Assembly (NCBI GenBank): GCA_011799875.1
Contig: CM022298.1
Coordinates: 263,679,757 to 263,743,756 of the forward strand
Direction: 5' to 3'
Origin: Thinopyrum elongatum
Taxonomy: Eukaryota > Streptophyta > Magnoliopsida > Poales > Poaceae
Length of the DNA: 64,000 nucleotides
The first letter of the stretch is position 1; each line of letters starts with the position of its first letter. The notes beneath the pieces were generated by a model, which worked only from the letters and a program-made list of their open reading frames with translations, was not told the DNA's origin and did no database searches. Shown in pieces: positions 1 through 12,600 of this stretch. A program made the translations under genes and the position numbers.

Positions 1-3000
1 GGCTCTGGTAGTTTTCTTAAACCATCTCATTTATATTTTAACAACAGTAAGAATTTTCAGAATAAAATTTGCCTCTAAATAATTCTTTTAATAGCATTTT
101 CAATACTTTAAATGCCTCTGTTGCATTGCAACCGCTTCAAATAATTGTTTTAAAATTACACAAAAATTCTGAGGTGTCATGTGATGCCTATATGTCTCTT
201 TCATGCAAAAACCCCTCTTGGTGTTTTGAAAATTTTGGGTGAACCAACCTCTTTTCATTTCTGTCCTGTTTTTGAGTTTTAACTACAATCCCAATTTTCC
301 TTGCTCCAAAAATTCTGAAATTTTTCCCACTCTTAGTCCTCCCAACCAAACCCTTAAGTCCAAAATTTTAGCTCCATTGGAATCTTTTTAGTTCACCAAA
401 TATTCCCCTAAAGTTTCTGTCCAGAAATGAATTTCAATAAAACTTGCACTGGCAAGTTACTCCTTTTCACAAAAAAACTCCACTATCATCTTTATCATCT
501 AGAGAGACACCATACTGTTAATTTTCACATCCAACCAAATCTTCTAGATGGCTCTAGCATTTCATCAAGCACACTATGTGCATGTCAGATTTTGGCAAGG
601 TCTTAAGCCTGCATTGGGAAATTGATCATCTAAGTAAACCAGCTTGTCTATTAGCTTCCCCATAACCAAGTGCATAATCCTGTTAAGTTTCATTTCCAAT
701 AGACCCCTCTAGGACCCCCTGGCATTTCGTCGAGTGCCTAGCGTGCATGTCGGGAGCGCGTGCGGAGCGCCCGTTGTGTAGGCTCTGGAATCGAGTCCTG
801 CCGCCTCCCTGCTGCCTTCCCCTCTCATTCTAGTCCTCCTCCGGATTAGCACGTCTAGCCCAACGCTCACAGACATCCTCCCCTGGCCTCTAGTGCCGTC
901 CACCGCCGACCACGCCGCCCTCAGCCGCCGCCCAACAAGTCCTACGCCGCCACGTCTCTGCCTCTTAAATTACCAACCACCGAGCTTATCCGCGGGCGAC
1001 CACCGTCCACACCGACCCCCTACCGGCCTCGCTGACTCACTCCACCGCCCATAACCACCTCGCCGGCATAGTAATGGCCGCCGCCGCGATGGCCTCCTCT
1101 GGAACCCTCGGTGCCGCATCGCTGCTGCCTATATAAGGCCACCCAAGCCGCTCTGCTGATGACCACTACTCTCCTCCTCCCCACGAACCCCGCCGAGCGC
1201 CCAAGAGGCCCGGATGGAGCCATCTTCTCTGTCTCCGGCAGCTACTGCCGCCGCTCTCACCTCGAAGCTCCCCACCTCACCAGAGCCTTCCCCTCCACAA
1301 TTTCTTCTCTAGTAGCCTCACCATGACTCCCTAATCCCATCCCACCTTTCAATTTCATTCGAGGACGGCCATGGGCGAAAAGCCCAAATTGCTTCCGCCG
1401 GAGCCCATCGGGTGAGCTCGCCACCGGTAGCCCCGTACTCCCCACCGACCATGCCACACCTCGAGAGGACCGCCAGAATCTCCTGAGCCCGTAGGTGGTC
1501 TCCCCGTCCTGAGGAGCGCCACCGTTCACCGGCAGTGGTCGCCGGTGGCCTCGCCCTGTTCTGACGAAGGAGGGAGAAAGGCGGGGCAGACCAGTCAAAC
1601 CCGACAGGTGGGCCTCACCTGTCGGTGAGACGCTACTTCACTCCCGTGTGGCTGCATCTCTGGGCTTGGCCTAATAGCCCACGCGGCTATACAGTGCTCA
1701 AGGCGCAGCTCTGCCCCGTTCCTTTTTTTCTTTTCTAGTATATTCCAAATAATATCACGGACACCATTTCTAGTCTAAATTTTGTGTTTTAAATTTCTAC
1801 AGTCTTATAAAATCAAGCTCTATTAGACTAGCTATGGTGAACATTTTTGATAAGCTTAGTTTCGGTTGGGTTTATAAAAAAAGTACATTTAGTCATTTAT
1901 TCCATTATGTTAATTTCATAAGTAATTCATATTAACTCCAAATAAATTGATTCTTTTTCTGTTATTCCTTATTTTGCCTCTAGTTTATTTTAGTATTTAT
2001 TTGAAAAATATCTGAAACAATTTTTGGCACTGTTTTTGTTTTATGTGGTAATTTCAATATTTTTGAAAATAGGAAATGGAGGGAAAATAAAGTTTTCCAA
2101 CTTTTTGAGTGCAACCAACATCTCTGCATGCTAAAGGCAAGCATCTTGAACACTTGATATGGTGAATGCATGGTTGGTTATTTACATGAATAGTGGTGTT
2201 ATGAATAATTTGAATTCACATAAAATTTGGCATATAGCTATTTTTGGCATGCATGATCCATGACATTTTGCTGACATCTTTGTAGTATGAGTAAGCATGG
2301 CTATTTTATTTGTCACATATGCCTGTGCTGGTCCGGACTAATCTGCAGGAAGAATCAGTCACGAGTAAAGTGACCGTGAGACCGAATTCTCATGGTGACG
2401 AGAATGATCAGTAAGGGCATGTCGGGACATGCCGGGTGGTGATCCTGTTGGGTATCACCAAGGAATATATTGTGCTAACCACTGCAGGAAAACTTAACCT
2501 CCTGAGTCGACTGTAGATCGAGTGTTGTTCCAGTAACCCCCATACTTGATTCGTGTTGCCACTTGTCCCTGCCACAGGTGGGGTATGGTTTAGTAAGTTG
2601 TTAACCCCTTTCCATGCACACACCACCTAGAGGGCTACGATGAGGGTTTCCATGTTGGTGGACTAAATCCTGTCATCGGGTCAGGGGCATGGGTGTTTCC
2701 AGTTGTGACTGAGAGGGGGGCACCCCTTGTAATCCACGCGTATTAATAGAGATCCCATGCAGGACGTTGGTCTCTCCATCTTAAAGTTTTTCTTGAACGA
2801 TGCTTTGGGTGATTCCTGGCATCCGGAAAGATAATCTGGTGTGTGCTGGTTAGGTGTGTTTTCAACCCAAAGACAGTAAAGGGAATTAGTCGGTGTCACG
2901 GTACTGACTAAAGAAATCCTTTACTTGTGGGTAAAGAGTACACCCTCTGCAGAGTTTAAACCTATTCGAATAGCCGTGTCCGCGGTTAAGGGCAACAGTC

Positions 3001-4069
3001 TGGGTTTGTCAAGTGTCGGTCTTAGTGTCGGTCTTCGGAGGAAAATAATTAAATTGAGCCTGAATTATTTTGTGGAATAATTATTGTCACCCTGTTGCTA
3101 CCATGAAAATTTTATGCTTGTTAAATATTATTATGGTTATGCATAATATTGAGGACTAACCCGTATCTCTTATTTTGAATTTTTCCTGAGTGTCTCAGGG
3201 GCTGGCTAGACTTCCCCGGGCACTCAATTTTATTTTCAAGACCTCTCGTGTCGTATCTCGAGTTAACAGGCGGTTTATCCTGCCACTACTCTTGTGGACA
3301 CCCGATTGGCATTTCTTTTCAAGTTCGACCGTGGCGTCACTTGACACCCGACTGGCATTTCTTTTCAAGACCTCTCATGGCATCGCCTGAGTTCTCGGAT
3401 GGTCCTGTCTCGTCTGATTTCTCTTTTAGACACCCGTTTGGCATTTCTCTTCAAGACCTACCATGGTTTCATTTTAGACATCTGACCAGCATTTCCTTTA
3501 TTTTATTTTCCTTTAACTTTCCTTGTTTATCACTAATATTTTTATATATCCAGTTATTTGCACATGCTAATATGTTATCATGCCATGATTTAATTCCAGA
3601 CAGCATGCCTTTAAGTCCATCATGAGCATACGCATATAGTGTGGTTCATCATGATCATATAATTTAATTGTTACATTCGATATATCTTTTGTTCATGATG
3701 TTTGCGAGTACATTCAAACATACTCACAGGCTTGTCCCTGGCTATTTACTTGGCCAGGTCAGGATTTCTTTGAGGAGTACCACAGCAACGTCCGTGCGGA
3801 GCCTAGGATGGCAGCCACGCGGGATAGGAATTATCCAGGTCAGCCGTTCCGGTGGGAATGGAGCCCATCGACGTTGGAGAACCACGAGTCGTTTCCGTCA
3901 TCCACCACCGGAGTCACTGTTGTATCATTAGACCTTTATGGTCTTGTATCCAATTCTTGTAATTGCTTGGTAATCTGTAACAAGGACATGTCCACCAGTA
4001 ATGGTAATCCTGGGTTGGTGATGACACGAGGGGTTAATTTCTGGGATATGTTGTGTCCCGGCCCCGGCA
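1..4069 (+). repeat. 5' LTR (left end missing)
   Basis: This copy aligns with 5578-9637. It ends CCCCGGCA, four bases before the primer-binding site. It contains a GC-rich block with a TATA box at 1130-1138, then AT-rich DNA, and near 3190-3500 a cluster of short degenerate repeats built on GGCATTTCTTTTCAAG. The many short ORFs inside it are matched by equally short ORFs in the other LTR and do not look like genes. Confidence 0.9.
1130..1138 (+). promoter_or_regulatory. TATA box of the 5' LTR
   Basis: TATATAAGG follows a GC-rich stretch and is conserved in the second LTR at 6707-6715. It is the likely core promoter for the element's transcript, whose start would lie about 30 bp downstream. 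This is inferred from position and conservation. Confidence 0.6.
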
Positions 4070-4073
4070 GCCT

Positions 4074-4086
4074 TGGTATCAGAGCC
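4074..4086 (+). other. Primer-binding site (initiator tRNA-Met type)
   Basis: TGGTATCAGAGCC begins four bases after the LTR end. This is the usual plant retrotransposon site complementary to the 3' end of initiator methionine tRNA, where minus-strand DNA synthesis is primed. It fixes the orientation of the element as plus. Confidence 0.93.
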
Positions 4087-4391
4087 AGGCTTACCATTGG
4101 CTAATCCTATCTTAGCCTGGTCACTATCCCTAGGTTTCCACACCGTCCACATCCTTTCCTGTCCACAATCCAGCCCATCTCATCCGATAAACCTGCACAG
4201 GGCCAGCCGACATCTTTTGATAGTCGGTGCCCAACCTATCAACCTAGCCCATAGGCCGTGTGCCTGTGGCCGACACCTGTGTTGTCCCATCCGCAAGCGT
4301 GCGATGGAAGACTCTGCTAGCCTATAAAGGAAGCCTTGCCCCAACCCAGCACATCACAGCCTCAGTCCCAGTTCGATATCCAACCACCAAG

Positions 4392-5189
4392 ATGCCAGGC
4401 CCCATGGTGCACAACAAGACCACCGCAGCCGAGCTTGAAGGCTTTGTAGTCATCCTTGCCAATCTCACCCGTTGTGCTCTTGGCATCGAAGAGCCGCCGG
4501 AGTATGTCGTATACCAAGAGCACGCGAGTGATGCCATCCATCACTACTGGGCCACGGTGCACATCTACGGGAGGGGCATCACCACAGAGCGCCCTTACCG
4601 GTTCACCGGGAGGACGACCACCGACGAGCCCCAAGCCATCCAGCTTGCAGCCCGAGAGGCTATAGTTCAACTCCGGCATCGGTCGCCAAGGGTTAACTGC
4701 CGCTCCTTCTACTACTACCCTTGTCGTGAAGGCTATGGTAGGCCGACCCAAGTCGCTAATGGAGACCATGAGACGGATCCTGCTCTGGTGCATCTGGTGC
4801 GCTACCTGAGAGCGCAAGAGGCACTGTTCGATCAGGTCACTAATGATCTGATTGAGACCCATAGGACGCTTGCTCTCCTGACCCTGGTGAGAAGTGAAGC
4901 TGCACCCGCCTCCGACAACCCAATAGTACTGTTCGGGAGACCAATCGATCCTGCGAGGTCTGCCCCTGTTGCCCACCCGGGCAATGCATTCGTTACCCCG
5001 GATGAACTTCGTCGTCTCTTTGGGATTTCCTCCAACGGGACTGTAGCCACTACACCCCGCGTGGGTCATCATCGCTACCCCAGTCCTGCAGCTCCTCATA
5101 ACACTCCAGCCAACTCCGACGTTGAAGCCCCCAGAGAAGCCTCGACGTCCGCGAGACACGCCCGTCTGGATGTTGACGAAGTGGACTGA
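4392..5189 (+). CDS. Only ORF of the LARD-like element; dsRNA-binding-like pattern
   Basis: This 265-residue ORF starts at the ATG at 4392; the reading frame is open upstream but only through a non-ATG start. It is intact and fills most of the internal region. I recognise no gag, protease or polymerase motif. Residues about 35-100 show strand-like segments (EYVVYQEHA, HYWATVHIYGRG, PYRFTGRTTT) followed by a helix-like segment, EPQAIQLAAREAIVQLRH. That order, with an alanine-rich last helix, recalls a double-stranded-RNA-binding fold, but the basic KKxAK signature is missing. The middle part, rich in L, R and T, could form helices, and the C-terminal 60 residues are Pro/Ser/Ala-rich and probably disordered. 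An RNA-packaging (gag-like) role is a guess. Confidence 0.6.
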   Translation: MPGPMVHNKTTAAELEGFVVILANLTRCALGIEEPPEYVVYQEHASDAIHHYWATVHIYGRGITTERPYRFTGRTTTDEPQAIQLAAREAIVQLRHRSPRVNCRSFYYYPCREGYGRPTQVANGDHETDPALVHLVRYLRAQEALFDQVTNDLIETHRTLALLTLVRSEAAPASDNPIVLFGRPIDPARSAPVAHPGNAFVTPDELRRLFGISSNGTVATTPRVGHHRYPSPAAPHNTPANSDVEAPREASTSARHARLDVDEVD

Positions 5190-5400
5190 GTCTGCCAGAG
5201 TAGTTGCCATGTCCTTTGCAACCCTGTTGCCCTATAAATTCCACCGTCGCCATAGACGATTATGTGTATGTTCCTAGCAGTGTGTAGTATTTGATTGAAT
5301 GATGTGCTTGTGTGTTATTGTCTTGTGCATGATTGCTTGTCTGTTGTGATTTGCATTTAGTTCCTCCGCCCTTAACAAATCTCGAGGACGAGATTTTCTT

Positions 5401-5415
5401 AAGGGGGGTAGAGTT
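5401..5415 (+). other. Polypurine tract
   Basis: AAGGGGGGTAGAGTT lies directly before the TG that opens the 3' LTR at 5416. It is the expected primer for plus-strand synthesis. Confidence 0.8.
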
Positions 5416-8400
5416 TGCAACACCCCAAATATTTAATCATGTTTTTACCAAATAAAAATTTGGCGAGAAATAAAATTTTGAATTTTTGCTAGGTCCTTTA
5501 TTAATTTCAGAACCATTTCCTTTTTCTGTTTTTCAAAATTCTTCCCTCCATATAGAAATTTATGAAAATAATATTGTGGCTCTGGTAGTTTTCTTAAACC
5601 ATCTCATTTATATTTTAACAATAGTAAGAATTATTTTCAGAATAAAATTTGCCTCTAAATAATTCTTTTAATAGCATTTTCAATACTTTAAATGCCTCTG
5701 TTGCACTGCAACCGCTTCAAATAATTGTTTTAAAATTACACAAAAATTCTGACGTGTCATGTGATGCCTATGTGTCACTTTCTTCCAAAAACCCCTCTTG
5801 GTGTTTTGAAAATTTTGAGTGAACCAACCTCTTTTCATTTCTGTCCTGTTTTTGAGTTTTAACTACAACCCCAATTTTCCTTGCCCCAAAAATTCTGAAA
5901 TTTTTCCCACTCTTAGTCCTCCCAACCAAACCCTTAAGTCCAAAATTTTAGATCCATTGGAATCTTTTAGTTCACCAAATATTCCCCTAAAGTTTCTGTC
6001 CAAAATGAATTTCAGTAAAACATGCACTAGCAAGTTACTCCTTTTCACAAAAAAACTCCACTATCATCTTTATCATCTAGAGAGACACCATACTGTTAAT
6101 TTTCACATCCAACCAAATCTTCTAGAAGGCTCTAGCATTTCATCAAGCACACTATGTGCATGTCAGATTTTGGCAAGGTCTTAAGCCTGCATTGGGAACT
6201 TGATCATCTAAGCAAACCAGCTTGTCTATTAGCTTCCCCATAACCAAGTGCATAATCCTGTTAAGTTTCATTTCCAATAGACCCCTCTAGGACCCCCTGG
6301 CATTTCGTCGAGTGCCTAGCGTGCATGTTGGGAGCGCGTGCGGAGTGCCCGTTGTGCAGGCTCTGGCATCGAGTCCTGCCGCCTCCTGCTGCCTCCTCCT
6401 CTCATTCTAGTCCTCCTCCGGATCAGCACGTCTAGCCCAACGCTCACAGACATCCTCCCCTGGGGTCTAGTGCCGTCCACTGCCGACCACGCCACCCTCA
6501 GCCGCCGCCCGACAAGTCCTACGCCGCCACGTCTCTGCCTCTTAAATTACCAACCACCGAGCTTATCCACGGGCGACCACCGTCCACACCGACCCCCTAC
6601 CGGCCTCGCTGACTCACTCCACCGCCCATAACCACCTCGCCGGCGCAGTAATGGCTGCCGCCGCGGTGGCCTCCTCTGGAAGCCACGGGGCCACGTCGCT
6701 GCTGCCTATATAAGGCCACCCAAGCCGCTCTGCTGATGACCAATACTCTTCCCGTCCCCACGAACCCCGCCGAGCGCCCAAGAGGCCCGGATGGAGCCAT
6801 CTTCTCTGTCTCCGGCAGCTACTGCCGCCGCTCTCACCTCGAAGCTCCCCACCTCACCAGAGCCTTCCCCTCCACAATTTCTTCTCTAGTAGCCTCCCCA
6901 TGACTCCCTGATCCCATCCCACCTTTCAATTTCATTCGAGGACGGCCATGGGCGAATAGCCCAAATTGCTTCCGTCGGAGCCCTTCGGGTGAGCTCGCCG
7001 CCGGCAGCCCCATACTCCCCACCGACCGTGCCACACCTCGAGAGGACCGCCAAAATCTCTTGAGCCCGTAGGTGGTCTCCCCGTCCTGATGAGCGCCACC
7101 GTTCGCCGGCGGTGGTCGCCGGTGGCCTCGCCCTGTTCTGACGAAGGAGGGAGAAAGGCGGGGCAGACCAGTCAAACCCGACAGGTGGGCCTCACCTGTC
7201 GGTGAGACACCGCTTCGCCCCGGTGTGGCTACATATCTGGGCTCGGCCCAATAGCCCATGCGGCTATACAGCGCTCAAGGCGCAGCTCTGCCCCGTTCCT
7301 TTTTTTTCTTTTCCAGTATATTCCAAATAATCTCATAGACACCATTTCTAGTCTAAATTTTGTGTTTTAAATTTCTACAGTCTTATAAAATCATGCTCTA
7401 TTAGACTAGCGATGGTGAACATTTTTGATAAGCTTAGTTTCGGTTGGGTTTATAAAAAAAACTCCATTTAGCCATTTGTTCCATCCTGGTAATTTCATAA
7501 GTAATTCATATTAACTCCAAATAAATTGATTCTTTTTCTGTTATTCCTTATTTTGCATATAGTTTATTTTAGTATTTATTTCAAAAATATCTGAAACAAT
7601 TTTTGGCACTTTTTTTGTTTTATGTGGTAATTTCAATATTTTTGAAAATAGGAAATGAAGGGAAGATAAAGTTTTCAAACTTTTTGAGTGCAACCAACAT
7701 CTCTGCATACTAAAGGCAAGCATCTTGAACACTTGATATGGTGAATGCATGGTTGGTTATTTACATGAATAGTGGTGTTATGAATAATTTGAATTCAAAT
7801 AAAATTTGACATATAGCTATTTTTGGCATGCATGATCCATGACATTTTGCTGACTTCTTTGTAGTATGAGTAAGCATGGCTATTTTATTTGTCACATATG
7901 CCTGTGCCGGTCCGGACTAATCTGCTGGAAGAATCAGTCACGAGTAAGGTGACCGTGAGACCGAATTCTCGTGGTGATGAGAATGATCAGTAAGGGCATG
8001 TCGGGACATGCCGGGTGGTGATGCTGTTGGGTATCACCAAGGAATATATTGTGCTAACCACTGCAGGAAAATTTAACCTCCTGAGTCGACCGTAGATCGA
8101 GTCTTGTTCCAGTAACCCCCATACTTGATTCGTGCTGCCACTTGTCCCTGCCACAGGTGGGGTATGGTTCAGTAAGTTGTTAACCCCTTTCCGTGCACAC
8201 ACCACCTAGAGGGCTACGATGAGGGTTTCCATGTTGGTGGACTAAATCCTATCATCGGGTCAGGGGGCATGGGTGTTTCCAGTTGTGACTGAGAGGGGGG
8301 CACCCCTTGTAATCCGCGAGTATTAATAGTGATCCCATGCAGGACGTTGGTCTCTCCGTCTTAAAGTTTTTCTTGAATGATGCTTTGGGTGATTCCTGGC

Positions 8401-9637
8401 ATCCGGAAAGATAATCTGGTGTGTGCTGGTTAGGTGTGTTTTCAACCCAAAGACCATAAAGGGAATTAGTCGGTGTCACGGTACTGACTAAAGAAATCCT
8501 TTACTTGTGGGTAAAGAGTACACCCTCTGCAGAGTTTAAACCTATTCGAATAGCCGTGTCCGCGGTTAAGGGCAACGGTCTGGGTTGGTCAAGTGTCGGT
8601 CTTCGGAGGAAAATAATTAAATTGAGCCTGAATTATTTTGCGGAATAATTATTGTCACCCTGTTGCTACCATGAATATTTTATGCTTGCTAAATATTATT
8701 ATGGTTATGCATAATATTGAGGACTAACCCATATCTCTTATTTTGAATTTTTTCTGAGTGTCTCAGGGGCTGGCTAGACTACCCCGGGCACTCAATTTTA
8801 TTTTCAAGACCTCTCGTGGCATCTCTCGAGTTAACAGGTGGTTTATCCCGCGACTACTCTTGTGGACACCCGATTGGCATTTCTTTTCAAGTCCGACCGT
8901 GACGTCACTTGACACCCGACTGGCATTTCTTTTCAAGACCTCTCGTGGCGTCGCCTGAGTTCTCAGATGGTCCTGTCTCGTCCGATTTCTCTTTTAGACA
9001 CCCGTTTGGCATTTCTCTTCAAGACCTACCATGGTGTCATTTTAGACATCCGACCGGCATTTCCTTTATTTTATTTTCCTTTAACTTTCCCTGTTCATCA
9101 CTAATATTTTTATATATCCAGTTATTTGCACATGCTAATATGTTATCATGCCATGATTTAATTCCAGACAGCATGCCTTTAAGTCCATCATGAGCATACG
9201 CATATAGTTTGGTTCATCATGATCATATAATTTAATTGTTACATTCGGTATATCTTTTGTTCATGATGTTTGCGAGTACATTCAAACATACTCACAGGCT
9301 TGTCCCTGGCTATTTACTTGGCCAGGTCAGGATTTCTTTGAGGAGTACCACAGCAACGTCCGTGCGGAGCCTAGGATGGCAGCCACGCGGGATAGGAATT
9401 ATCCAGGTCAGCCGTTCCTGTGGGAATGGAGCCCAGCGACGTTGGAGAACCACGAGTCGTTTCCGTCATCCACCACCGGAGTCACTGTTGTATCATTAGA
9501 CCTTTATGGTCTTGTATCCAATTCTCGTAATTGCTTGTTAATCCGTAACAAGGACATGTCCACCAGTAATGGTAATCCTGGGCTGGTGATGACACGAGGG
9601 GTTAATTTCTGGGATATGTTGTGTCCCGGCCCCGGCA
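5416..9637 (+). repeat. 3' LTR, complete (4222 bp)
   Basis: It begins TGCAACACC and ends CCCCGGCA, and the TG...CA ends match retroviral-type integration. It is highly similar to the left copy, with scattered substitutions and small indels. One example is an extra 13-bp direct repeat of GTGTCGGTCTTAG near 3012-3030 in the left copy that is absent here. Its TATA box lies at 6707-6715. Confidence 0.92.
6707..6715 (+). promoter_or_regulatory. TATA box of the 3' LTR
   Basis: TATATAAGG, identical to the motif at 1130-1138. Transcription from here would read out into 9638 and beyond, towards the antisense side of the F-box pseudogene. Confidence 0.55.
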
Positions 9638-10871
9638 GTAGGGCTGAGAAAAGCAAGTAGGCTTCCATTGGGTATTCTTTAAAAAAAGTAGAACTGGGCT
9701 AGCTGTTTTCAGAAAGAAAAAACACAACTGGGCTCATCATGTGGTAAACATATAATAAAAGCCTAGGCTAGACGGTAGATGTGCCACAGCCCCCGCACAG
9801 CCCTGTTGTTACCCTGCTCCTTCTCTAAAACTAGTAAATAACAATTACGTGACCTGGTGGGTCCCTGGTGTTAGCCGCTTGTTGTGTAATTCTCTTGTTT
9901 ATTGACTACGTTGACAATGGTGTAGGACCCACATGTCAAACCATTAGGAGGAACCATTTTTTTGGCTTGTAATAATGAGGCACTTGCTTGCGTACTGCCA
10001 TGACCCTGGTGGGTCCCTACTGTCATCCTCTACACGTACACTCATCTTCTTATTCCTCTCGGTTGTTGACCATGTTGACAACGCCAGACGACAGTGCACT
10101 GCGCATGACAAGTGAACCAAGTTAGAGGATGACGGCGAGGCCTTTGACAGGAATGAATAGGAGCCATGGAAGATGCGGCAGTGTAGTCACAGGCGGAGGG
10201 GAGTACGAGCAACTAGTTCGAGTTCGGGTGCGTGTTGGGGCTGATGTCGCCGGAGAATAACAGGACGTGTGGGGGAATAGAGGGATGGACTGGCCAACAT
10301 TTGGCGGCGGAGCCGTAGCCAGCCGTGGGAGGCAGGAGCAGGCAGGATTGATGGGGTGGTTTGGTTTGGGCGGCTGGAGGAAGAAGACAAGGGATAGAAG
10401 ATACACGACAGATGTTTGATGTCAATCCAACGGCTGGTAGGAAGAATCGTTTGTTGACTAAGTGGACACCACCTTGGATAGGCTTTTTCCTCGTGGGTCC
10501 CAAATGTCAGAATCCAAATCTATCACGGCCATGCAGCCTTTCTTATGAAAAATTACAGCCCATTTGGTGTGCTAGAGCAAAATAAGTTTGTGGGTACTGC
10601 GGGGGCTAATCACTTGGGTTATGTAATGCAAAGTGAGCTCAAGTAGCTGGCGAGAGTGATGTTATTACCCTTCTTTGCGATTTGTTACAATATTTCTCTC
10701 TTAATTAAACAAGCGGCAAGCCATTTGCATAGTTTCAAAGAAAAGATAAGAGTCACAGCCAAGTTGAAAAGGGCAACAACATCTAACTCCAGCTTACAAA
10801 CTGTACAAAAGCATGAGGGTTAACTTATCATCAGGTTTACACAAAACCAAGATTGAAATGGGCAACAACAT
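9638..10871. other. Intergenic DNA, no gene recognised
   Basis: Moderately AT-rich DNA with repeated GTGGGTCC and GACCATGTTGACAA-type words around 9860-10090 and a GC-richer patch at 10120-10430. The ORFs on both strands of that patch are short, lack recognisable motifs and overlap one another. A segment of about 30 bp containing GGGCAACAACATCTA occurs at 10769 and again at 10859, next to the end of the F-box pseudogene. Confidence 0.5.
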
Positions 10872-12600
10872 CTAGCTCCAGCATAGTTTTCGGTAGTCAC
10901 AATAAAATGGATTGGTCAGGTCCATAGAATGAACATCCTGGGTCGTAAAATTTACTGGATAATGACCACAAGATGTTGTAAATACAAGCCCGACACGTTC
11001 AGAAGCCCTTTTGTCCAGCTGAAACTCCATTTTTTACTATTCGACATACCCATCCGTCAAAACCATGCTGCTGATAAACTTAAGCCTGATGGACAATAGT
11101 AATCTCGCATTCAGCAGGAAGAATCCAGCATTATTGAAAACATCTTGTGGTTATTTTCTTCAATCGAATTTCATGAGAACTGAGAAAATCCCGGTGCTTA
11201 CAAAACCACCGATTGGTTATACCTTTCTTACCCTGTCCTGTTGCCTAAATAGACATGAAGATTGAAAATAGTGAAGGTCTAAAAAAAGAGTGTGAAAAGA
11301 GCAACAGCTGAACGACTAATTCTAGTACACTATATGCGGGCTTCCAATGTGCGTGAAATTATCACCTTTATATGCAACTTCTCCAGACATGGAAAGCATT
11401 GCAGCAAGCCAATAATCTTGTTCAGATCAACACTATTCATATGGATATATAAGATCTTGACAGAATCCAGCACCATTGATAGGCTATCCATGGACAAACT
11501 CTTCATTGAGCATAGAGCATAATATTAGTACAAAAAGTGTACTCCAAGATGATATAGAACTTATGCGCAGAAATTTAAAATGGGGCTTATGATTACAAGT
11601 GTAGATGATAATATACAGTACCTAAAGAACTGTCGAGCCAAACACCATCTTGAAAAGAGCACAGAGATCATGTATTACACCCAAGGTCTCCAGTTTAGGC
11701 GCAGAGATGGCAGTTATTTGCGACAGTGAATAATGAGAATCAAGGATCAACCTTTGAAGTGAAGGGGCATCTTTGATGATGAGCTCCCTTCCGTCAAAAG
11801 TAATTCCAATTCTTACAAGGTTAGGTAACTTTATTTGGAGACAACCGATTCTAACTGTCAAAACAAGCACCAAGCACTCCAGGGCAGGGCAACTCGAGTG
11901 GATGATGCTGTGCAATGAGGGCTCTGACATACGATCCCGCACAAGTGAAAGTTTTTTGAGAAGTGGGATTTGAAGATTTTGGACCAGATTGTCTTGTAGG
12001 TTGCATAGCACAAAGCTGGCAGTGAGGAGAGAGGAGGAAAACTGTGAGATGGACATCGATGGTGAGGGCACAAGTACATGGTGGTCGTTGTGTGGTATGT
12101 GATTTCTGGGAATAGTAGAGCTCAAGCAGTTGTAGTTTTGTGCAATCTGGGGATTTTAGCCAGGCGTCCACCATGCACGGCATGCACAGGTAGTATGCCG
12201 GGATGCAGAGGCCTTGAATGGAGCCCGGGTGGGAGGAGATGATGCCTCCGGGGAGTTCAAAATCATTAAAGAGAGATAGGCCACGACAGTCAAGATTAAG
12301 AGGCACGGCACGCCATAGAGGCCGCCACCGGCGTGCGAGTACTTGGGTGCGGCAGCCATCCTTGGTGGGGAGAAGGTAGATGATATCCCAAGGGATGGCG
12401 TTCGAGAAATTGCTGATGAGGTCCGCCCGATATTCTTCGGATTCCTCAGATCCAGGGGGTGGCCCTCGCCGCTTCTCCTCGCGCTACAGGGTGTGGGATC
12501 TACAACTGGCGTCGCCGTTGGCAGGAGCCTCATCTCCTTGGCACTGGGGTCAGCCGACTCCATTTTCCTGGCAGGCGTCATGTGGAGCTCACGGATTTGA
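10872..12600 (-). pseudogene. F-box/LRR/FBD-domain gene, broken
   Basis: Reading leftwards from about 12581, the frame gives an acidic leader and then an F-box (DLISNFSNAIPWDIIYLLP, then RTQVLARRWRPLWRAVPLNLD). The leucine-rich part (11622-12125) contains LQDNLVQNLQIPLLKKLSL, SSCPALECLVLV and SLQRLILDS. A second exon at 11366-11500 reads SLSMVLDSVKILYIHMN and LLQCFPCLEKLH between AG and GT sites. A last exon from about 11219 reads NRWFCKHRDFLSSHEIRLKK and ends near DLTNPFYCDYRK, which is an FBD domain. Such proteins normally select substrates for SCF ubiquitin ligases. Breaks: a frameshift near 12470, another near 12110, TAG at 11622-11624 exactly at the exon edge, a frameshift near 11125 and two stops near 11030. 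It is non-functional as read. Confidence 0.88.

Larger units (their letters stand above)
1..9637 (+). mobile_element. LARD-like non-autonomous LTR retrotransposon
   Basis: Position 1 onward matches position 5578 onward almost base for base to a shared end at 4069 and 9637, which defines two LTRs. A primer-binding site follows the left LTR, and a purine tract precedes the right one. The complete LTR is 4222 bp and begins TGCAACACC and ends CCCCGGCA. The internal region is only 1346 bp, with no protease, reverse transcriptase or integrase. Long LTRs around a tiny non-pol interior fit large retrotransposon derivatives (LARDs) of Triticeae, which borrow enzymes from autonomous relatives. About 162 bp of the left LTR lies outside the window, so the 5' target duplication cannot be checked. 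Confidence 0.9.

Noticed and set aside
3190..3625. Repeated GGCATTTCTTTTCAAG peptide-coding stretch in the LARD LTR
   Set aside because: Present in both LTRs, short, and broken differently in each; it is LTR sequence and not a gene.
4362..5210. Long minus-strand open frame (282 codons) opposite the LARD ORF
   Set aside because: It mirrors the plus-strand ORF, has no recognised motif, and is explained by the codon composition of the opposite strand. The plus ORF lies in the sense direction between primer-binding site and purine tract.
10122..10503. Pro/Ser-rich minus-strand ORFs
   Set aside because: Three frames are open over the same bases, none has a motif, and composition explains them.
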